From Sphingobium sp. Cam5-1 (GTDB lineage Bacteria; Pseudomonadota; Alphaproteobacteria; Sphingomonadales; Sphingomonadaceae): 64,000 bases of DNA. The notes under the pieces were generated by a model. The model was not told the origin of the DNA. It saw only the letters and a program-made list of their open reading frames with translations, and did not search any database. Below, one piece after another: positions 40,008 through 48,938 of the stretch. Location: contig NZ_CP065138.1 in the NCBI RefSeq assembly GCF_015693305.1, positions 682,001 through 746,000 of the forward strand, read 5' to 3'. The first letter of the stretch is position 1, and every line of letters starts with the position of its first letter. The position numbers and the translations under genes were made by a program.

Positions 40008-40384
40008 ATATTTCGCGCGCTGCGCTAGCCAGAGAAGATCGATCTGAAAGCCTGCTGTTGTCGATGGCCATGCGGCATTGGGTGTCGCTCCTCTGCGTCC
40101 GGTTAGCAGTTGAATATCGTGCCCAGCGACGATCCCACTCTCGTAAACGATTCCCTTCCGCGGAGATGTCGAGTGTCTCCGGGTTGCCGAGGATCAAAGT
40201 CTCTACGATTCTTTCCGGCCATCCGCGCTCCGATGTTGGAAAGGGGGCCGGATGTTGCGGTCGCATAATTACGCGTGAACAAGGCCAAAGATGGTCAAGG
40301 TGGTTCGCGCTGAATTAGACTCCAAGGTTCAGGAAGCGGCGCCCAGCCATTGCGCTTGTCTGTGTCACCGCTATCTCTGCACCC
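40008..40384. other. intergenic region upstream of uvrC
   Basis: Nothing is securely supported here. A minus-strand open frame (about 107 codons, 39943-40266) runs through it and into the palindromic element; its Arg-rich composition and lack of a ribosome-binding site argue against a gene. The uvrC promoter is presumably in the last 100 bases. Confidence 0.5.
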
Positions 40385-42301
40385 ATGTCGCATCCCCAAT
40401 CTCCCGACCGTTTTCATGAGGACAAGGCCAGCTTCACCGTACGCGGAGCAGGCACGCCGGATATCGAGGCAGGGGTTGAGGCGATCCGTACCACGCTGAA
40501 GACTCTGCCGACGCGGCCCGGTGTTTACCGGATGCAGGACGCTCGCGGTGACGTTCTCTATGTCGGCAAAGCGCGGGCGCTGCGCAATCGGGTGGCGAAT
40601 TATACGCAGGTCGATCGCCTGCCAAAGCGGTTGCAGCGCATGGTAGCGCAAACGCGGTCGATGACGATCGTGACGACTAACAGCGAGGCCGAGGCGCTAC
40701 TGTTGGAAGCGCAACTGATCAAACGGTTCCGGCCGCCTTATAATGTGCTGCTGCGGGACGACAAAAGCTTCCCCTTTATCCTTCTGCGGGAGGATCATGA
40801 TTTTCCTCGGGTCCAGAAACATCGTGGCGCGCGCAAATATAAGGGGCGCTATTATGGACCTTTCGCCAGCGCGGGGTCGGTGACGCGGACTATCAATGCG
40901 CTGCAAAAGCTGTTCCTGCTGCGAAGTTGCACGGACAGCTTCTTTGCCAATCGCTCGCGTCCCTGCCTGCTGTTTCAGATCAAGCGTTGTTCGGCGCCCT
41001 GTGTCCAGCGGATCGACGAGGCGGGCTATGCAGAGCTGGTGAAGGATGCGCAGGATTTCCTGGGCGGCAAATCGACCGCCGTGCAGAAGAAGCTGGGCGA
41101 GGCGATGCAGGCCGCTTCGGAAGCGATGGATTTCGAGCAGGCTGCTGTTCTGCGCGACCGGCTGAAGGCGCTGACCTTCATTCAGGGTAGCCAGGCGATC
41201 AACGCCGAAGGGCTGGGCGATGCGGACATCTTTGCGCTGGCGACGAAGGGTGGGTCGATGTGCATCCAGGCCTTCTTCATTCGGGGCGGACAGAATTGGG
41301 GACATCGCAGCTTCTTCCCTGTCCACACGGCTGAAGTCGCGGAGGATGAGGTGCTGGCGAGCTTCATGGCGCAATTTTATGAGGAAGTGCCGCCGCCTAA
41401 ATTGATTCTGTCCGATCGCGCGCCGATGGAATGTGAACTGATGGCGCAGGCTCTGACGGAGCGCATCGGCTCCAAGGTGCGGATCGAGGTTCCACAGCGC
41501 GGTGATCGGACGCGGCTGATCAAGCAGGCGCAGCGCAATGCGGTTGAGGCGCTCGACCGGCGGCTGGCCGAGACGACGACGCAGGCTAAAATTCTGGAAG
41601 AGATGGTCGAGACATTCGGGCTGGATGGCGTGCCTGACCGGATCGAGATTTACGACAACAGCCATATCCAGGGGAGTCACGCATTGGGAGCGATGGTGGT
41701 CGCGGGGCCGGAAGGATTTCGCAAGAATGCCTATCGCAAGTTCAATATGAAGAACCCGGAGACGTCGAACGATGACTTCGCGATGATGCGGGAAATGTTC
41801 GAGCGGCGCTTTGGCCGGGCAGCGCGGGAAGATCCCGATCGCGATAGCGGGGAATGGCCCGACCTGGTGCTGATCGATGGCGGCAAGGGGCAATTGTCGG
41901 CGGCGCGTGCGATCCTGGAAGATTTGGGAATCGAGGATATCTGCATGATCGGCATCGCGAAGGGGCCGCATCATGGGCGTGATGGACGGGAAGTGTTCCA
42001 TATGCCCGATGGTCGGGAGATCAGTTTTCCGATCAATCATCCCGTCCTGTTCTACCTGCAGCGATTGCGGGATGAGGCGCATCGTTTTGCGATCGGGGCG
42101 CACCGGCAGAAGCGGAGCAAGGCGATTTCGACCAGTTCGCTGGATGAGGTGCCGGGAATTGGTCCGTCGCGGAAGAGGGCGCTGTTGATGCATTTTGGAA
42201 CGGCGAAAGCGGTGAAAAGCGCGGCGCTGGAAGATTTGCTGAAAGCGCCGGGCGTTTCGAAAGCTGTGGCGCAGCAGATTTTTGATTATTTTCATGGATG
42301 A
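40385..42301 (+). CDS. uvrC: excinuclease ABC subunit C
   Basis: UvrC makes both incisions in nucleotide excision repair. The 638-residue protein has the N-terminal GIY-YIG nuclease (TRPGVYRMQDARGDVLYVGKARALRNRVANY, about 40-70). The UVR/Cys-containing middle region follows (CSAPCVQRIDEAGYAELVKDAQDFLGGKS), then the RNase H-like domain (RIEIYDNSHIQGSHALGAMVVAG; PDLVLIDGGKGQLSAA). It ends with C-terminal HhH motifs (VPGIGPSRKRALLMHFGTAKAVKSAALEDLLKAPGVSKAVAQQI). The first 40 residues are a longer N-terminal extension than usual. Confidence 0.97.
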   Translation: MSHPQSPDRFHEDKASFTVRGAGTPDIEAGVEAIRTTLKTLPTRPGVYRMQDARGDVLYVGKARALRNRVANYTQVDRLPKRLQRMVAQTRSMTIVTTNSEAEALLLEAQLIKRFRPPYNVLLRDDKSFPFILLREDHDFPRVQKHRGARKYKGRYYGPFASAGSVTRTINALQKLFLLRSCTDSFFANRSRPCLLFQIKRCSAPCVQRIDEAGYAELVKDAQDFLGGKSTAVQKKLGEAMQAASEAMDFEQAAVLRDRLKALTFIQGSQAINAEGLGDADIFALATKGGSMCIQAFFIRGGQNWGHRSFFPVHTAEVAEDEVLASFMAQFYEEVPPPKLILSDRAPMECELMAQALTERIGSKVRIEVPQRGDRTRLIKQAQRNAVEALDRRLAETTTQAKILEEMVETFGLDGVPDRIEIYDNSHIQGSHALGAMVVAGPEGFRKNAYRKFNMKNPETSNDDFAMMREMFERRFGRAAREDPDRDSGEWPDLVLIDGGKGQLSAARAILEDLGIEDICMIGIAKGPHHGRDGREVFHMPDGREISFPINHPVLFYLQRLRDEAHRFAIGAHRQKRSKAISTSSLDEVPGIGPSRKRALLMHFGTAKAVKSAALEDLLKAPGVSKAVAQQIFDYFHG

Positions 42302-42664
42302 GATGGTGAGAAGAACCATCTTCTGAAATCTTGTTTCGGGGTCGAAACAATGAGCGGGGCATGTGATTGACTTTGCGCCCGATTTTTCCTGTCGCCCTTG
42401 CGTAATGGAGGCGGTCCTGCGATGGTCCGGTCAGACGCTTACAATCATGGCGCGGGTTCGGGAGAAGGGGGTGTGAGGAAGATTAGCTTTCGTTCATCGT
42501 CGCGGAGTGATTCCGCTAATTTACTACGTCCGTTGCAATCTATGATTGCTCTTGCCCGGATATATCATTTAGATTCACTTCATCCTTATTAAGTGAAATC
42601 AACAGATACTTATCCAAAGACATATATCCAGTCCTATAAGATAGGCGGGCGGAGTCGTGAGAGC
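42302..42664. other. intergenic region between uvrC and the sensor kinase
   Basis: I see no convincing gene. A small plus-strand open frame (42398-42592) has no ribosome-binding site and a Ser/Arg-rich composition. The last 120 bases are AT-rich and could hold the kinase promoter. Confidence 0.5.
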
Positions 42665-44323
42665 ATGATCCGAAGACATGCCGAACTGCTGCGGACCTTG
42701 GGCGGGTGGCGTTCGTTCGCCCCGTCCGCGCTTCGGCCCTGGCGCATGCTGGACGTCACGCGGCTTGTGCTCGCCAGCGTCTATGGCTTTGTAAGTTTCG
42801 CCTTTGCGACGCCCCGATCCTGGGCCGAGGTCGCGGAGAACGGCATCATCGCCGCCATGCTGCTGCTGGCGGTGGGTGCGTTGATCCTGTCCGGGCGGTC
42901 CTGGGTCACGGAATTGCGCATTCGCAAGCCGGTGGTGTGCCTGGATGCTCTGCTGTTCCTGGCGCTGCTGGTCGTCACCAACGCATCGACCAGCCCCTAT
43001 TTTCCTGGCAGTCTGTTCGTCGTGGTCGAGATCGCGCTGATCGTCCGGCGGCGCTTCCACCTGTTTGTGGGGGCGTTTGCAGCGATAACCGCGATCCTGA
43101 TCATTTGGGTGAATGACGTGGTCGTGGTTCCATCCGAACCGGATGCCGAGCGGGTGGCCTTGCGCGTCCTCTACCTTGCGGTGGTGATCACGGTGACGGG
43201 CATGTTGCTAGGCCCGCGCCGCGAAAAGCTGCTTCAGCAGGAGCGGGCAAGAAAGCTGACGGAAGGCGGCCTGCAACTGGTGAAGGGCAGCGCTGGCGCT
43301 TTCCTGTTGCAGGCGCTGAAGATCGCGACGGGCGGTGAAAATGGCGCGCTGCTGTTCCGTACCGCCAGCACGGAAGCCTATCGTTTTGCATCAAGCCGCT
43401 TCGGAGAGAGGGTGCCGGAGGGCAGCGACGCATTGCTGGCGGTTGAGACGGGATGGCATGACCGCCGCCGTGGCGCGTCGATCAGCCTTTCGCAGGATGG
43501 TGTCAGCCAGATCGAGCCCCTGACGCGGAGTGGCCGGGGCTGGGCAGCTCTGCTGGATGCCGAAACGGTGATGACGTTGCACGTATCGCTGGGCACGTTC
43601 GAGGCAGTGGGCGCGGTACAACTGGACGATCCGACGCATGAGGATGTGGCCGCGATCGCGCAGCGCGTGTTCGAAAGCGCGTGCGAGGAATTGATGGTCC
43701 GCAACAGCCTGGACCTGGCTCATGTTATCGCAGGCGCGCGGGAGCGTGAACGGTTGCAGCGGGAGTTGCATGACAGCGTGCTGCAGGCGCTGGCCAGCAT
43801 TCGCTATCAGGCGGCGCCGGTGCTGAACGGGACGGCAGAGGACGCTATTCCCGTGCTGCGCACTATTGATCAGATCGCGAAGGATCAGATCGGCACCATA
43901 AGGTGGATCATCAATCCGGTTCAGGATGAGGATGATTTTGCCTATCTGCCCGAAACGCTGTCGATGGTCGTCCGGTCACTGGCGCAGCAATGGGGAATCC
44001 AGTGTGACCTGCGGGTGGAGGAGGGCAATTGTGCCACCAGCGCGATGATCGGCCGCGAACTGAGCTTTGCCGTGCGCGAGATCGTCGCCAATGCGGTGCG
44101 CCATGCCGGAGCGCGGACGATGGAATTTTCCCTGCGACCGGCGGGCAACCGGATCGCGCTGCATGTGACGGATGATGGTGTGCCCAATCTGGCAAGGCTG
44201 GGGTCGACCGGCGCGGTGCAGTCGCGATCGTTGATGCGGCGGATACAGGGATTGGGGGGCGAGGTGTATTTGCACAATCTGGGCGGGCGGACGATGATTC
44301 AGATTACTGTGCCTCGGAAGTGA
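42665..44323 (+). CDS. membrane sensor histidine kinase (HisKA_3 / NarX-like)
   Basis: The 552-residue frame from ATG 42665 (MIRRHAELLRTLGGW) is preceded by GGAG; a GTG at 42593 would add 24 residues. Five or six N-terminal hydrophobic helices (about residues 30-190) form a membrane sensor. A GAF-like central region follows. The dimerisation box RERLQRELHDSVLQALASIRYQ carries the phospho-His, and the ATPase has AVREIVANAVRHAGARTMEF (N box) and LHVTDDGVPNLARLGSTG (G box). No response regulator is adjacent. It lies upstream of the Tad pilus locus, so a role in pilus regulation is possible but unproven. Confidence 0.88.
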   Translation: MIRRHAELLRTLGGWRSFAPSALRPWRMLDVTRLVLASVYGFVSFAFATPRSWAEVAENGIIAAMLLLAVGALILSGRSWVTELRIRKPVVCLDALLFLALLVVTNASTSPYFPGSLFVVVEIALIVRRRFHLFVGAFAAITAILIIWVNDVVVVPSEPDAERVALRVLYLAVVITVTGMLLGPRREKLLQQERARKLTEGGLQLVKGSAGAFLLQALKIATGGENGALLFRTASTEAYRFASSRFGERVPEGSDALLAVETGWHDRRRGASISLSQDGVSQIEPLTRSGRGWAALLDAETVMTLHVSLGTFEAVGAVQLDDPTHEDVAAIAQRVFESACEELMVRNSLDLAHVIAGARERERLQRELHDSVLQALASIRYQAAPVLNGTAEDAIPVLRTIDQIAKDQIGTIRWIINPVQDEDDFAYLPETLSMVVRSLAQQWGIQCDLRVEEGNCATSAMIGRELSFAVREIVANAVRHAGARTMEFSLRPAGNRIALHVTDDGVPNLARLGSTGAVQSRSLMRRIQGLGGEVYLHNLGGRTMIQITVPRK

Positions 44324-44384
44324 GGGGGTGGGGTTGGTGTTGGGGGAGTTGAGGTTAGGGCGGGCATTTAGGGAATGTTGCGTG

Positions 44385-44441
44385 TTTTCCCCTCCACCGG
44401 CTTCGCCGGTCCCCCTCCCCATCTTTCGATCGGGAGGATTT
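44385..44441. repeat. bipartite hairpin repeat, copy 1
   Basis: The unit is TTTTCCCCTCCACC, a short variable hairpin (CCGGC-TTC-GCCGG), CCCCCTCCCCATCT, a TTCG-type loop and GGGAGGATTT. A second copy with a different inner hairpin lies at 62309-62371. It probably acts as a terminator-like or REP element. Confidence 0.7.
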
Positions 44442-44541
44442 CGAAGGCAGAACTATTCGGGGGCGGGACGTTTTACCGGGGGTTAACCAGAATGATTGAT
44501 AGTCGGCCCTTCTAGGTGGCGGGGCGGAGGTCCGGGTTTCG

Positions 44542-45324
44542 ATGGTGCGATTGGTTCAGGATCATCTTTACCGCAAGAGCGTGGCACTGGTGCTGTCGTT
44601 GCAGCTGAACATGGAGCGTATCATTGCCGCCTGGGTCGTGATCGCGGCCTTTGCTTGCGGGGTGCGGCTGGCGTTTCCGGCTACACCCTATGCGGGAGTA
44701 CCCTGGGCGAGCGAAGCGGGGCTGTTGCCCTATCTGCCGGTTGTAGGCGCGCCGGTGGCCACGCTGCTGCTGGGCCTCAAGCTGTTTCCGGCCGGGCGCG
44801 TGCATGCGCAGCCGAGCATTCGTTTGGCCAAGGTCGGGCGGTGGCGCAAGATCGACTGCCTGAAGGCGCGCGAGATGTCGCAGTTCGGGCTGTATGGCGT
44901 GATGGCGTCGCTGTTGCTGGGCATCGCGCTCAACGTGCCGGTGCGGACGCTGGAGTTTTTGACTGCCATGCCTGCACTGGGCAGCTATGCGCCGGGCTGG
45001 TTCGTCAGCCTGTATGCGGTGATGCTGGCGGATGTGGTGTTGCTGTCCTGCCTTTACATGTTCGCCTTTGCCATGGCGTTGCGCATGGTGCCGCTGTTCC
45101 CCCGGTTTCTGGTGATGGTGTGGGGCGTGGACCTGATGGCGCAGTTGGGCATTGCCCAGTTGGTGGCGCGCATCGGCGATGTGCCTCATGCCGTTGAGCT
45201 GGCGCTGGTCGATTTGCTGAGCGGCAATATCAAGAAGGTGCTGATCAGCGCGGCGCTATGGTTGCCCTATTTGCTGTTGTCGGAGCGGGTGAACATCACT
45301 TTTCGCAACCGGGTGAGCGCCTGA
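44542..45324 (+). CDS. DUF2569-like multi-pass membrane protein
   Basis: The 260-residue protein has about five hydrophobic segments (IIAAWVVIAAFACGVRL, LPYLPVVGAPVATLLLGLKLF, GLYGVMASLLLGIALNV, VSLYAVMLADVVLLSCLYMFAFAMAL, LISAALWLPYLLLSERVNITFRNRV). The last segment matches the C-terminal pattern of DUF2569 proteins (W-P-Y-...-S-x-RV-x-x-TF). The N-terminal ~85 residues are less typical. Function unknown. It is co-directional with the Tad locus 700 bases downstream. Confidence 0.7.
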   Translation: MVRLVQDHLYRKSVALVLSLQLNMERIIAAWVVIAAFACGVRLAFPATPYAGVPWASEAGLLPYLPVVGAPVATLLLGLKLFPAGRVHAQPSIRLAKVGRWRKIDCLKAREMSQFGLYGVMASLLLGIALNVPVRTLEFLTAMPALGSYAPGWFVSLYAVMLADVVLLSCLYMFAFAMALRMVPLFPRFLVMVWGVDLMAQLGIAQLVARIGDVPHAVELALVDLLSGNIKKVLISAALWLPYLLLSERVNITFRNRVSA

Positions 45325-46021
45325 AAGCGTTCGGCGTGATCCCGAACTGATCGCGTGGTTCGGCAGGGCGGGGAGCCGGGCCGAGTCGTTCTCCAAAAAA
45401 TGCTGGTGATTCGCGGGCTGTAACGCGCGGCGGGTTGTTGCTGATTCGCGATGGAGCGTGAGGTGCGACGCCGGGCGGTGGTGCGAGACTGTGCCCTTAA
45501 AAGGTGACGGGGTGGAATGGTCGGCCGAGCTATCTGCGGTGAGCTCGAGGCGCGCCGGATCGCCAAGAGCGATGGATATATATCGTTAATTAGGCCTTTA
45601 TACTGTTAAGAAGTAAAAGTATAGATTTCCGTTATTCGCGTTTTTACTATTAGCTTCACAAGTTATACTGGCCGAGATGCAAAAATTCCTGACAGTAAAT
45701 GGGTGCGATTCTGTCAATTTCGAGTGATATATAACCAAAGATATATTAAAAAATTCGGCAGTATTACTTGCAGGGACAGGTATGGAAATCAAAAATGGTT
45801 AACAAAAAATTGGCGTAAGATATTGTAAAATATAGTCTTTTTTTACCATGTTGACTTGCCCCGTCTTTGAGCCAATTTGGGGACAAGTTCTACGGGAAAC
45901 TGCCCAACTGCCTGGTGAGTGGAAAAACACCGCTAGGGTCGCCAGGTGGCAAAGGCCCCTCCGCAGAACTGATGCGAGAGCAGCCGGGAAAATGGTTTCC
46001 GGTTAAATAGGGGTAAAAGAC
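45325..46021. other. 697-bp intergenic region: AT-rich stretch and structured flp leader
   Basis: The first half holds nothing I can name. About 45580-45860 is strikingly AT-rich compared with the rest of the window, and a TTGACT hexamer occurs at 45851-45856. The last 130 bases (about 45890-46015) are GC-rich and fold readily; they are described separately as a candidate leader. A 64-codon minus-strand frame (45598-45792) is not supported. Confidence 0.6.
45890..46015 (+). promoter_or_regulatory. candidate structured 5' leader of the flp/tad operon
   Basis: Pairing elements are CTGC (45908-45911) with GCAG (45963-45966), CCTGG (45911-45915) with CCAGG (45942-45946), an alternative GCC-AGGT-GGC hairpin (45941-45950) and a hairpin ending CCGG (45984-46002) shortly before the AGGGG ribosome-binding site. 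Competing helices next to a pilin start codon suggest translational control, but no known riboswitch class is recognised. Confidence 0.45.
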
Positions 46022-46207
46022 ATGACTTTCTTCAAGACAATCTGGTGCGACCAGAGCGGTGCTTCGGCGGCCGAATATGCGTTGATCCTCGCCATTGTTG
46101 GCACCGGCATTGCGCTGGCGGCCTTCAATCTTGGTGGTGCGATCAAAGGCGCCATGTTCAAGGCAACCAATTGCATTTCCAACGGCAGCACTAGTGGTGC
46201 CTGTTGA
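46022..46207 (+). CDS. flp: Flp-type IVb pilin, first copy
   Basis: The 61-residue prepilin has leader MTFFKTIWCDQSG, then ASAAEYALILAIVGTGIALAAFNLGGAIKGAM. Glu5-Tyr6 (the EY pair of the Flp motif) is present. The C-terminus has two cysteines (NCISNGSTSGAC) that may form a disulfide. It would be processed by the CpaA/TadV peptidase at 58262 and assembled into Tad pili. A second pilin gene follows after 16 bases. Confidence 0.95.
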   Translation: MTFFKTIWCDQSGASAAEYALILAIVGTGIALAAFNLGGAIKGAMFKATNCISNGSTSGAC

Positions 46208-46223
46208 GTTAAAGGATCGAGCA

Positions 46224-46424
46224 ATGATTTTCGTCAAAACGCTTTGGAACGATCAGAGCGGCGCCTCGGCGGCCGAATATGCCTTGATCCTAGCGATTGT
46301 GGGGACTGGCATTGCAGTGGCGGCGTTTAATCTAGGCGGTTCAATTAAGGGCGCCATGGATCAGTCGTCCACCTGTATTTCTAATGCGGTGGTTGGAACT
46401 GGCGCCTTGGCGAAATGCCAATAA
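46224..46424 (+). CDS. Flp-type IVb pilin, second copy
   Basis: The 66-residue prepilin MIFVKTLWNDQSG|ASAAEYALILAIVGTGIAVAAFNLGGSIKGAMDQS is a close tandem duplicate of the first Flp. It has a longer C-terminus ending CISNAVVGTGALAKCQ. The longer frame that begins inside the first copy is rejected because this ATG gives the canonical leader. Which copy is the major pilin cannot be told from sequence. Confidence 0.94.
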   Translation: MIFVKTLWNDQSGASAAEYALILAIVGTGIAVAAFNLGGSIKGAMDQSSTCISNAVVGTGALAKCQ

Positions 46425-46445
46425 GGTTGAACTGCTAAATAAATA

Positions 46446-46477
46446 TTGGATGTCCATGCCTTGGCATGGACATCCAA
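46446..46477 (+). terminator. perfect hairpin between flp2 and cpaB (attenuator)
   Basis: A 15-bp perfect inverted repeat (TTGGATGTCCATGCC 46446-46460 with 46463-46477) is followed by AAAAAGGGGGG. There is no T-run, so partial termination or RNA processing is more likely than full stop. It separates the abundant pilin message from the assembly genes. Confidence 0.7.
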
Positions 46478-46490
46478 AAAGGGGGGAGTC

Positions 46491-47417
46491 GTGGGGCAGC
46501 GCAGATCTCTTATAATTCTTGGCTTTGCGATCTTTCTTGGTCTGGCGGCAGTTTTCGTGGCCAATGCCTATTTGAGCAAGGCCGAGCAGGCGCAGGCTAC
46601 TCCGCAAGGGGGCATGGTCAAGGTTGTCGTTGCATCGATGCCTTTGGCCTTTGGCACGGCGGTTACTCCGGAAAAGATTAGGGTGGTCGATTGGCCTGCG
46701 GCGTCGGTGCCGCCGGGCGCTTTCCGCGATCCGGTTCAGCTCACCTCCCTTGGCAAGCAGCGGGTTGTGCTGCGCCAGATCGAGCCGGGTGAGCCGATTC
46801 TGACATCCAAGCTGTCCGCAGAAGGGGGCCGTGCCACCATGTCCGGTGTGTTGCGGCCCGAAATGCGTGCGGTCGCGGTTCGCGTGAGCGATGTGGCGGC
46901 GGCTGGCGGCTTCGTGCTGCCGGGTGATACGGTCGATGTCTTCGTCACGCGCACGGCGCAGGACGGCGCGGGCGGTAGCCAGCAGATCACCGACGTGCTG
47001 TTGCAAAACATCCGTATCATCGCCATCGACCAGAATGCCAATGACAGTTCGAAGGACCCGGCGGTCGGCAAGACAGCGACGCTGGAGGTCAATCAGGTCG
47101 ATGCGCAGAAGCTGGTCCTGGGCCAGCAGGTCGGCCAGCTGACGCTGGTGCTGCGCAATGTGACGGACCAGCCCAACCCGGCGGTGCAGACCGTGGGGAT
47201 CGAGGATTTGCGTGACGGCGCCTATGTCGGAGGGTTCTCCGGCCCGCGCGCCCGGATCGCGGAGGCTGGCTTCGCGCCTGCCCCGATGCCCAGGATGGGT
47301 GCGCCCCGGCGCAGCGTTCCGAAAAATGTTTCCGCCCTGCCCGCGACCGCATCGGTCGAAATCGTGCGCGGCACGACCGGCACCAGCTATGAGGTGAAGC
47401 GCTATGGTTCGCGGTAA
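46491..47417 (+). CDS. cpaB: Flp pilus assembly protein CpaB
   Basis: The 308-residue protein starts at GTG 46491, preceded by GGGGGGAG; an upstream in-frame TTG would run through the hairpin. One N-terminal membrane helix (SLIILGFAIFLGLAAVFVANAYL) precedes the SAF domain (VKVVVASMPLAFGTAVTPEKIRVVDWPAASVPPGAF). The C-terminal part has the CpaB blocks AVAVRVSDVAAAGGFVLPGDTVDVFVTR and TLEVNQVDAQKLVLGQQVGQLTLVLRN. CpaB is a periplasmic component of the Tad secretin complex. Confidence 0.94.
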   Translation: MGQRRSLIILGFAIFLGLAAVFVANAYLSKAEQAQATPQGGMVKVVVASMPLAFGTAVTPEKIRVVDWPAASVPPGAFRDPVQLTSLGKQRVVLRQIEPGEPILTSKLSAEGGRATMSGVLRPEMRAVAVRVSDVAAAGGFVLPGDTVDVFVTRTAQDGAGGSQQITDVLLQNIRIIAIDQNANDSSKDPAVGKTATLEVNQVDAQKLVLGQQVGQLTLVLRNVTDQPNPAVQTVGIEDLRDGAYVGGFSGPRARIAEAGFAPAPMPRMGAPRRSVPKNVSALPATASVEIVRGTTGTSYEVKRYGSR

Positions 47418-48924
47418 GTCCATGAGGGCGCTGGCGCTGGGGGCAGCGCTGGTCGCAGGGGCGGCGACGCCTGCCCCGGCCCAGATCGCCTCGCTGACCG
47501 CCAGCAATGTGGATCATGCAGGGCAGCTGGACGTGCCGCTCAACAAGAGCCAGGTGCTGACGGTTGATCGCGCTTTTTCCAAGGCGCTGGTGGGTAATCA
47601 GGAGGTTGCGGACATATTGCCGCTGACCAACCGGTCGCTCTATGTGCTGGGCAAGAAGGTGGGGACGACGAGCCTTACCCTCTATGACAGCCGCAACATG
47701 CTGATTGCGGTGGTCGATGTGGCGGTGGGGCCGGATGTCGTGACGCTGAAGCGGCAGCTGGCGGAGCTGATCCCCGGCGAGCAGATCGGCGCGCGCATCT
47801 CCAACGATGCGGTGGTGCTGACGGGCACGGTGTCGAGTGCTTCGGCTGTGGATCGGGCGGTGCAGATCGCCAGGACCTATGCGGGCGGTGACGAGAAGGT
47901 CGTCAACATGCTGTCGGTGGGTGCTTCGCAGCAGGTGATGCTGGAAGTGCGCTTTTCGGAGGTGAACCGGCAGGCGGCGAAGCAGATCGGGTTGAACCAC
48001 AGCTTTACGGGCAATCGGACGGCGGGCAGCATCGGCAATCTGGCCGGGGATTCGATCATCCCGACCAATAATGACCGCATTCCCACGATCAAGCTGGACG
48101 GTTTGTCCGATGCATTCGGTGTGGGGACGTGGGCGTATAAGATCGGCAGCCTGAACCTGTTTTCCGCGCTGGATGCGCTGGAGAGGAAGGGGCTGGTGAA
48201 GACGCTGGCCGAACCGACGCTGGTGGCGCTTTCGGGTGAGACGGCGTCGTTCCTGGCGGGCGGGGAGTTTCCGATTCCCGTGGTGCAAAATGGCGGCGGC
48301 GGGGGCGGCAGTGGCAATAATGGCATTACCGTCGAGTTCAAGCCGTTCGGTGTCAGCCTGGGCTTTACGCCTACGGTGTTGAGCGACGGAATCATCAACC
48401 TGGTGGTCGAGCCGGAAGTGAGTTCGATCGATCCGTCCGCATCGGTGACGATCAACGGGCTGGTGGTGCCGGGGTTGCTGACGCGGCGGGCCAAGACGGT
48501 GGTGGAACTGCGCGATGGGCAGTCCTTTGCCATTGCCGGGCTGTTGCGCAACGACTTTCAGGATACTGTGCGGCAGTTGCCGATACTGGGTTCGATCCCG
48601 ATTATCGGGTCGCTGTTCCGCTCGACGGGCTTTCAGAAGCAGCAGACCGAACTGGTCATGATCGTGACGCCGCGGCTGGTGAAGCCGATGCGAGCGGAGG
48701 ATGTGAGCTTGCCGACCGACCGGGTGGGCAATCCCAACGAGCTGGACCTGTTCCTGATGGGGCGGACGGACAAGGCGGTGGGGATCAATCCGCTCAACCC
48801 CGACGCGATGCCTCCGGAAAAGCGCCAGGCCGTGCCTGCTCCTGCTGCTCCGGCGGCGGCTGCTCCGGCTCCGGCTCCGGCTCAGGCTCCGGCAGGGGCG
48901 AGCCAGAGCGGGTATGAACTATGA
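47404..48924 (+). CDS. cpaC: Tad pilus secretin CpaC
   Basis: The 506-residue protein (ATG 47404, overlapping cpaB by 14 bases) has a signal peptide (ALALGAALVAGAATPAPAQ). A BON-like N-terminal domain follows (LTVDRAFSKALVGNQEVADILPLTNRSLYVLGKKVGTTSLTLYD), then the secretin core (LEVRFSEVNRQAAKQIG; FPIPVVQNGGGGGGSGNNGITVEFKPFGVSLGFTPTVL; IAGLLRNDFQDTVRQLPILGSIPIIGSLFRS). It ends in a Pro/Ala tail. It forms the outer-membrane channel for the Flp pilus. Confidence 0.95.
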   Translation: MVRGKSMRALALGAALVAGAATPAPAQIASLTASNVDHAGQLDVPLNKSQVLTVDRAFSKALVGNQEVADILPLTNRSLYVLGKKVGTTSLTLYDSRNMLIAVVDVAVGPDVVTLKRQLAELIPGEQIGARISNDAVVLTGTVSSASAVDRAVQIARTYAGGDEKVVNMLSVGASQQVMLEVRFSEVNRQAAKQIGLNHSFTGNRTAGSIGNLAGDSIIPTNNDRIPTIKLDGLSDAFGVGTWAYKIGSLNLFSALDALERKGLVKTLAEPTLVALSGETASFLAGGEFPIPVVQNGGGGGGSGNNGITVEFKPFGVSLGFTPTVLSDGIINLVVEPEVSSIDPSASVTINGLVVPGLLTRRAKTVVELRDGQSFAIAGLLRNDFQDTVRQLPILGSIPIIGSLFRSTGFQKQQTELVMIVTPRLVKPMRAEDVSLPTDRVGNPNELDLFLMGRTDKAVGINPLNPDAMPPEKRQAVPAPAAPAAAAPAPAPAQAPAGASQSGYEL

Positions 48925-48938
48925 GCGGGAGTGAGACC

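Noticed and set aside
39943..40266. 107-codon minus-strand frame upstream of uvrC
   Set aside because: It ends inside the palindromic element, is Arg-rich and has no ribosome-binding site.
42398..42592. 64-codon plus-strand frame before the sensor kinase
   Set aside because: No ribosome-binding site, Ser/Arg-rich, no recognisable feature.
45890..46015. A c-di-GMP (GEMM) riboswitch in the flp leader
   Set aside because: The leader is structured but the conserved GEMM core bases are not present; kept only as an unassigned leader.
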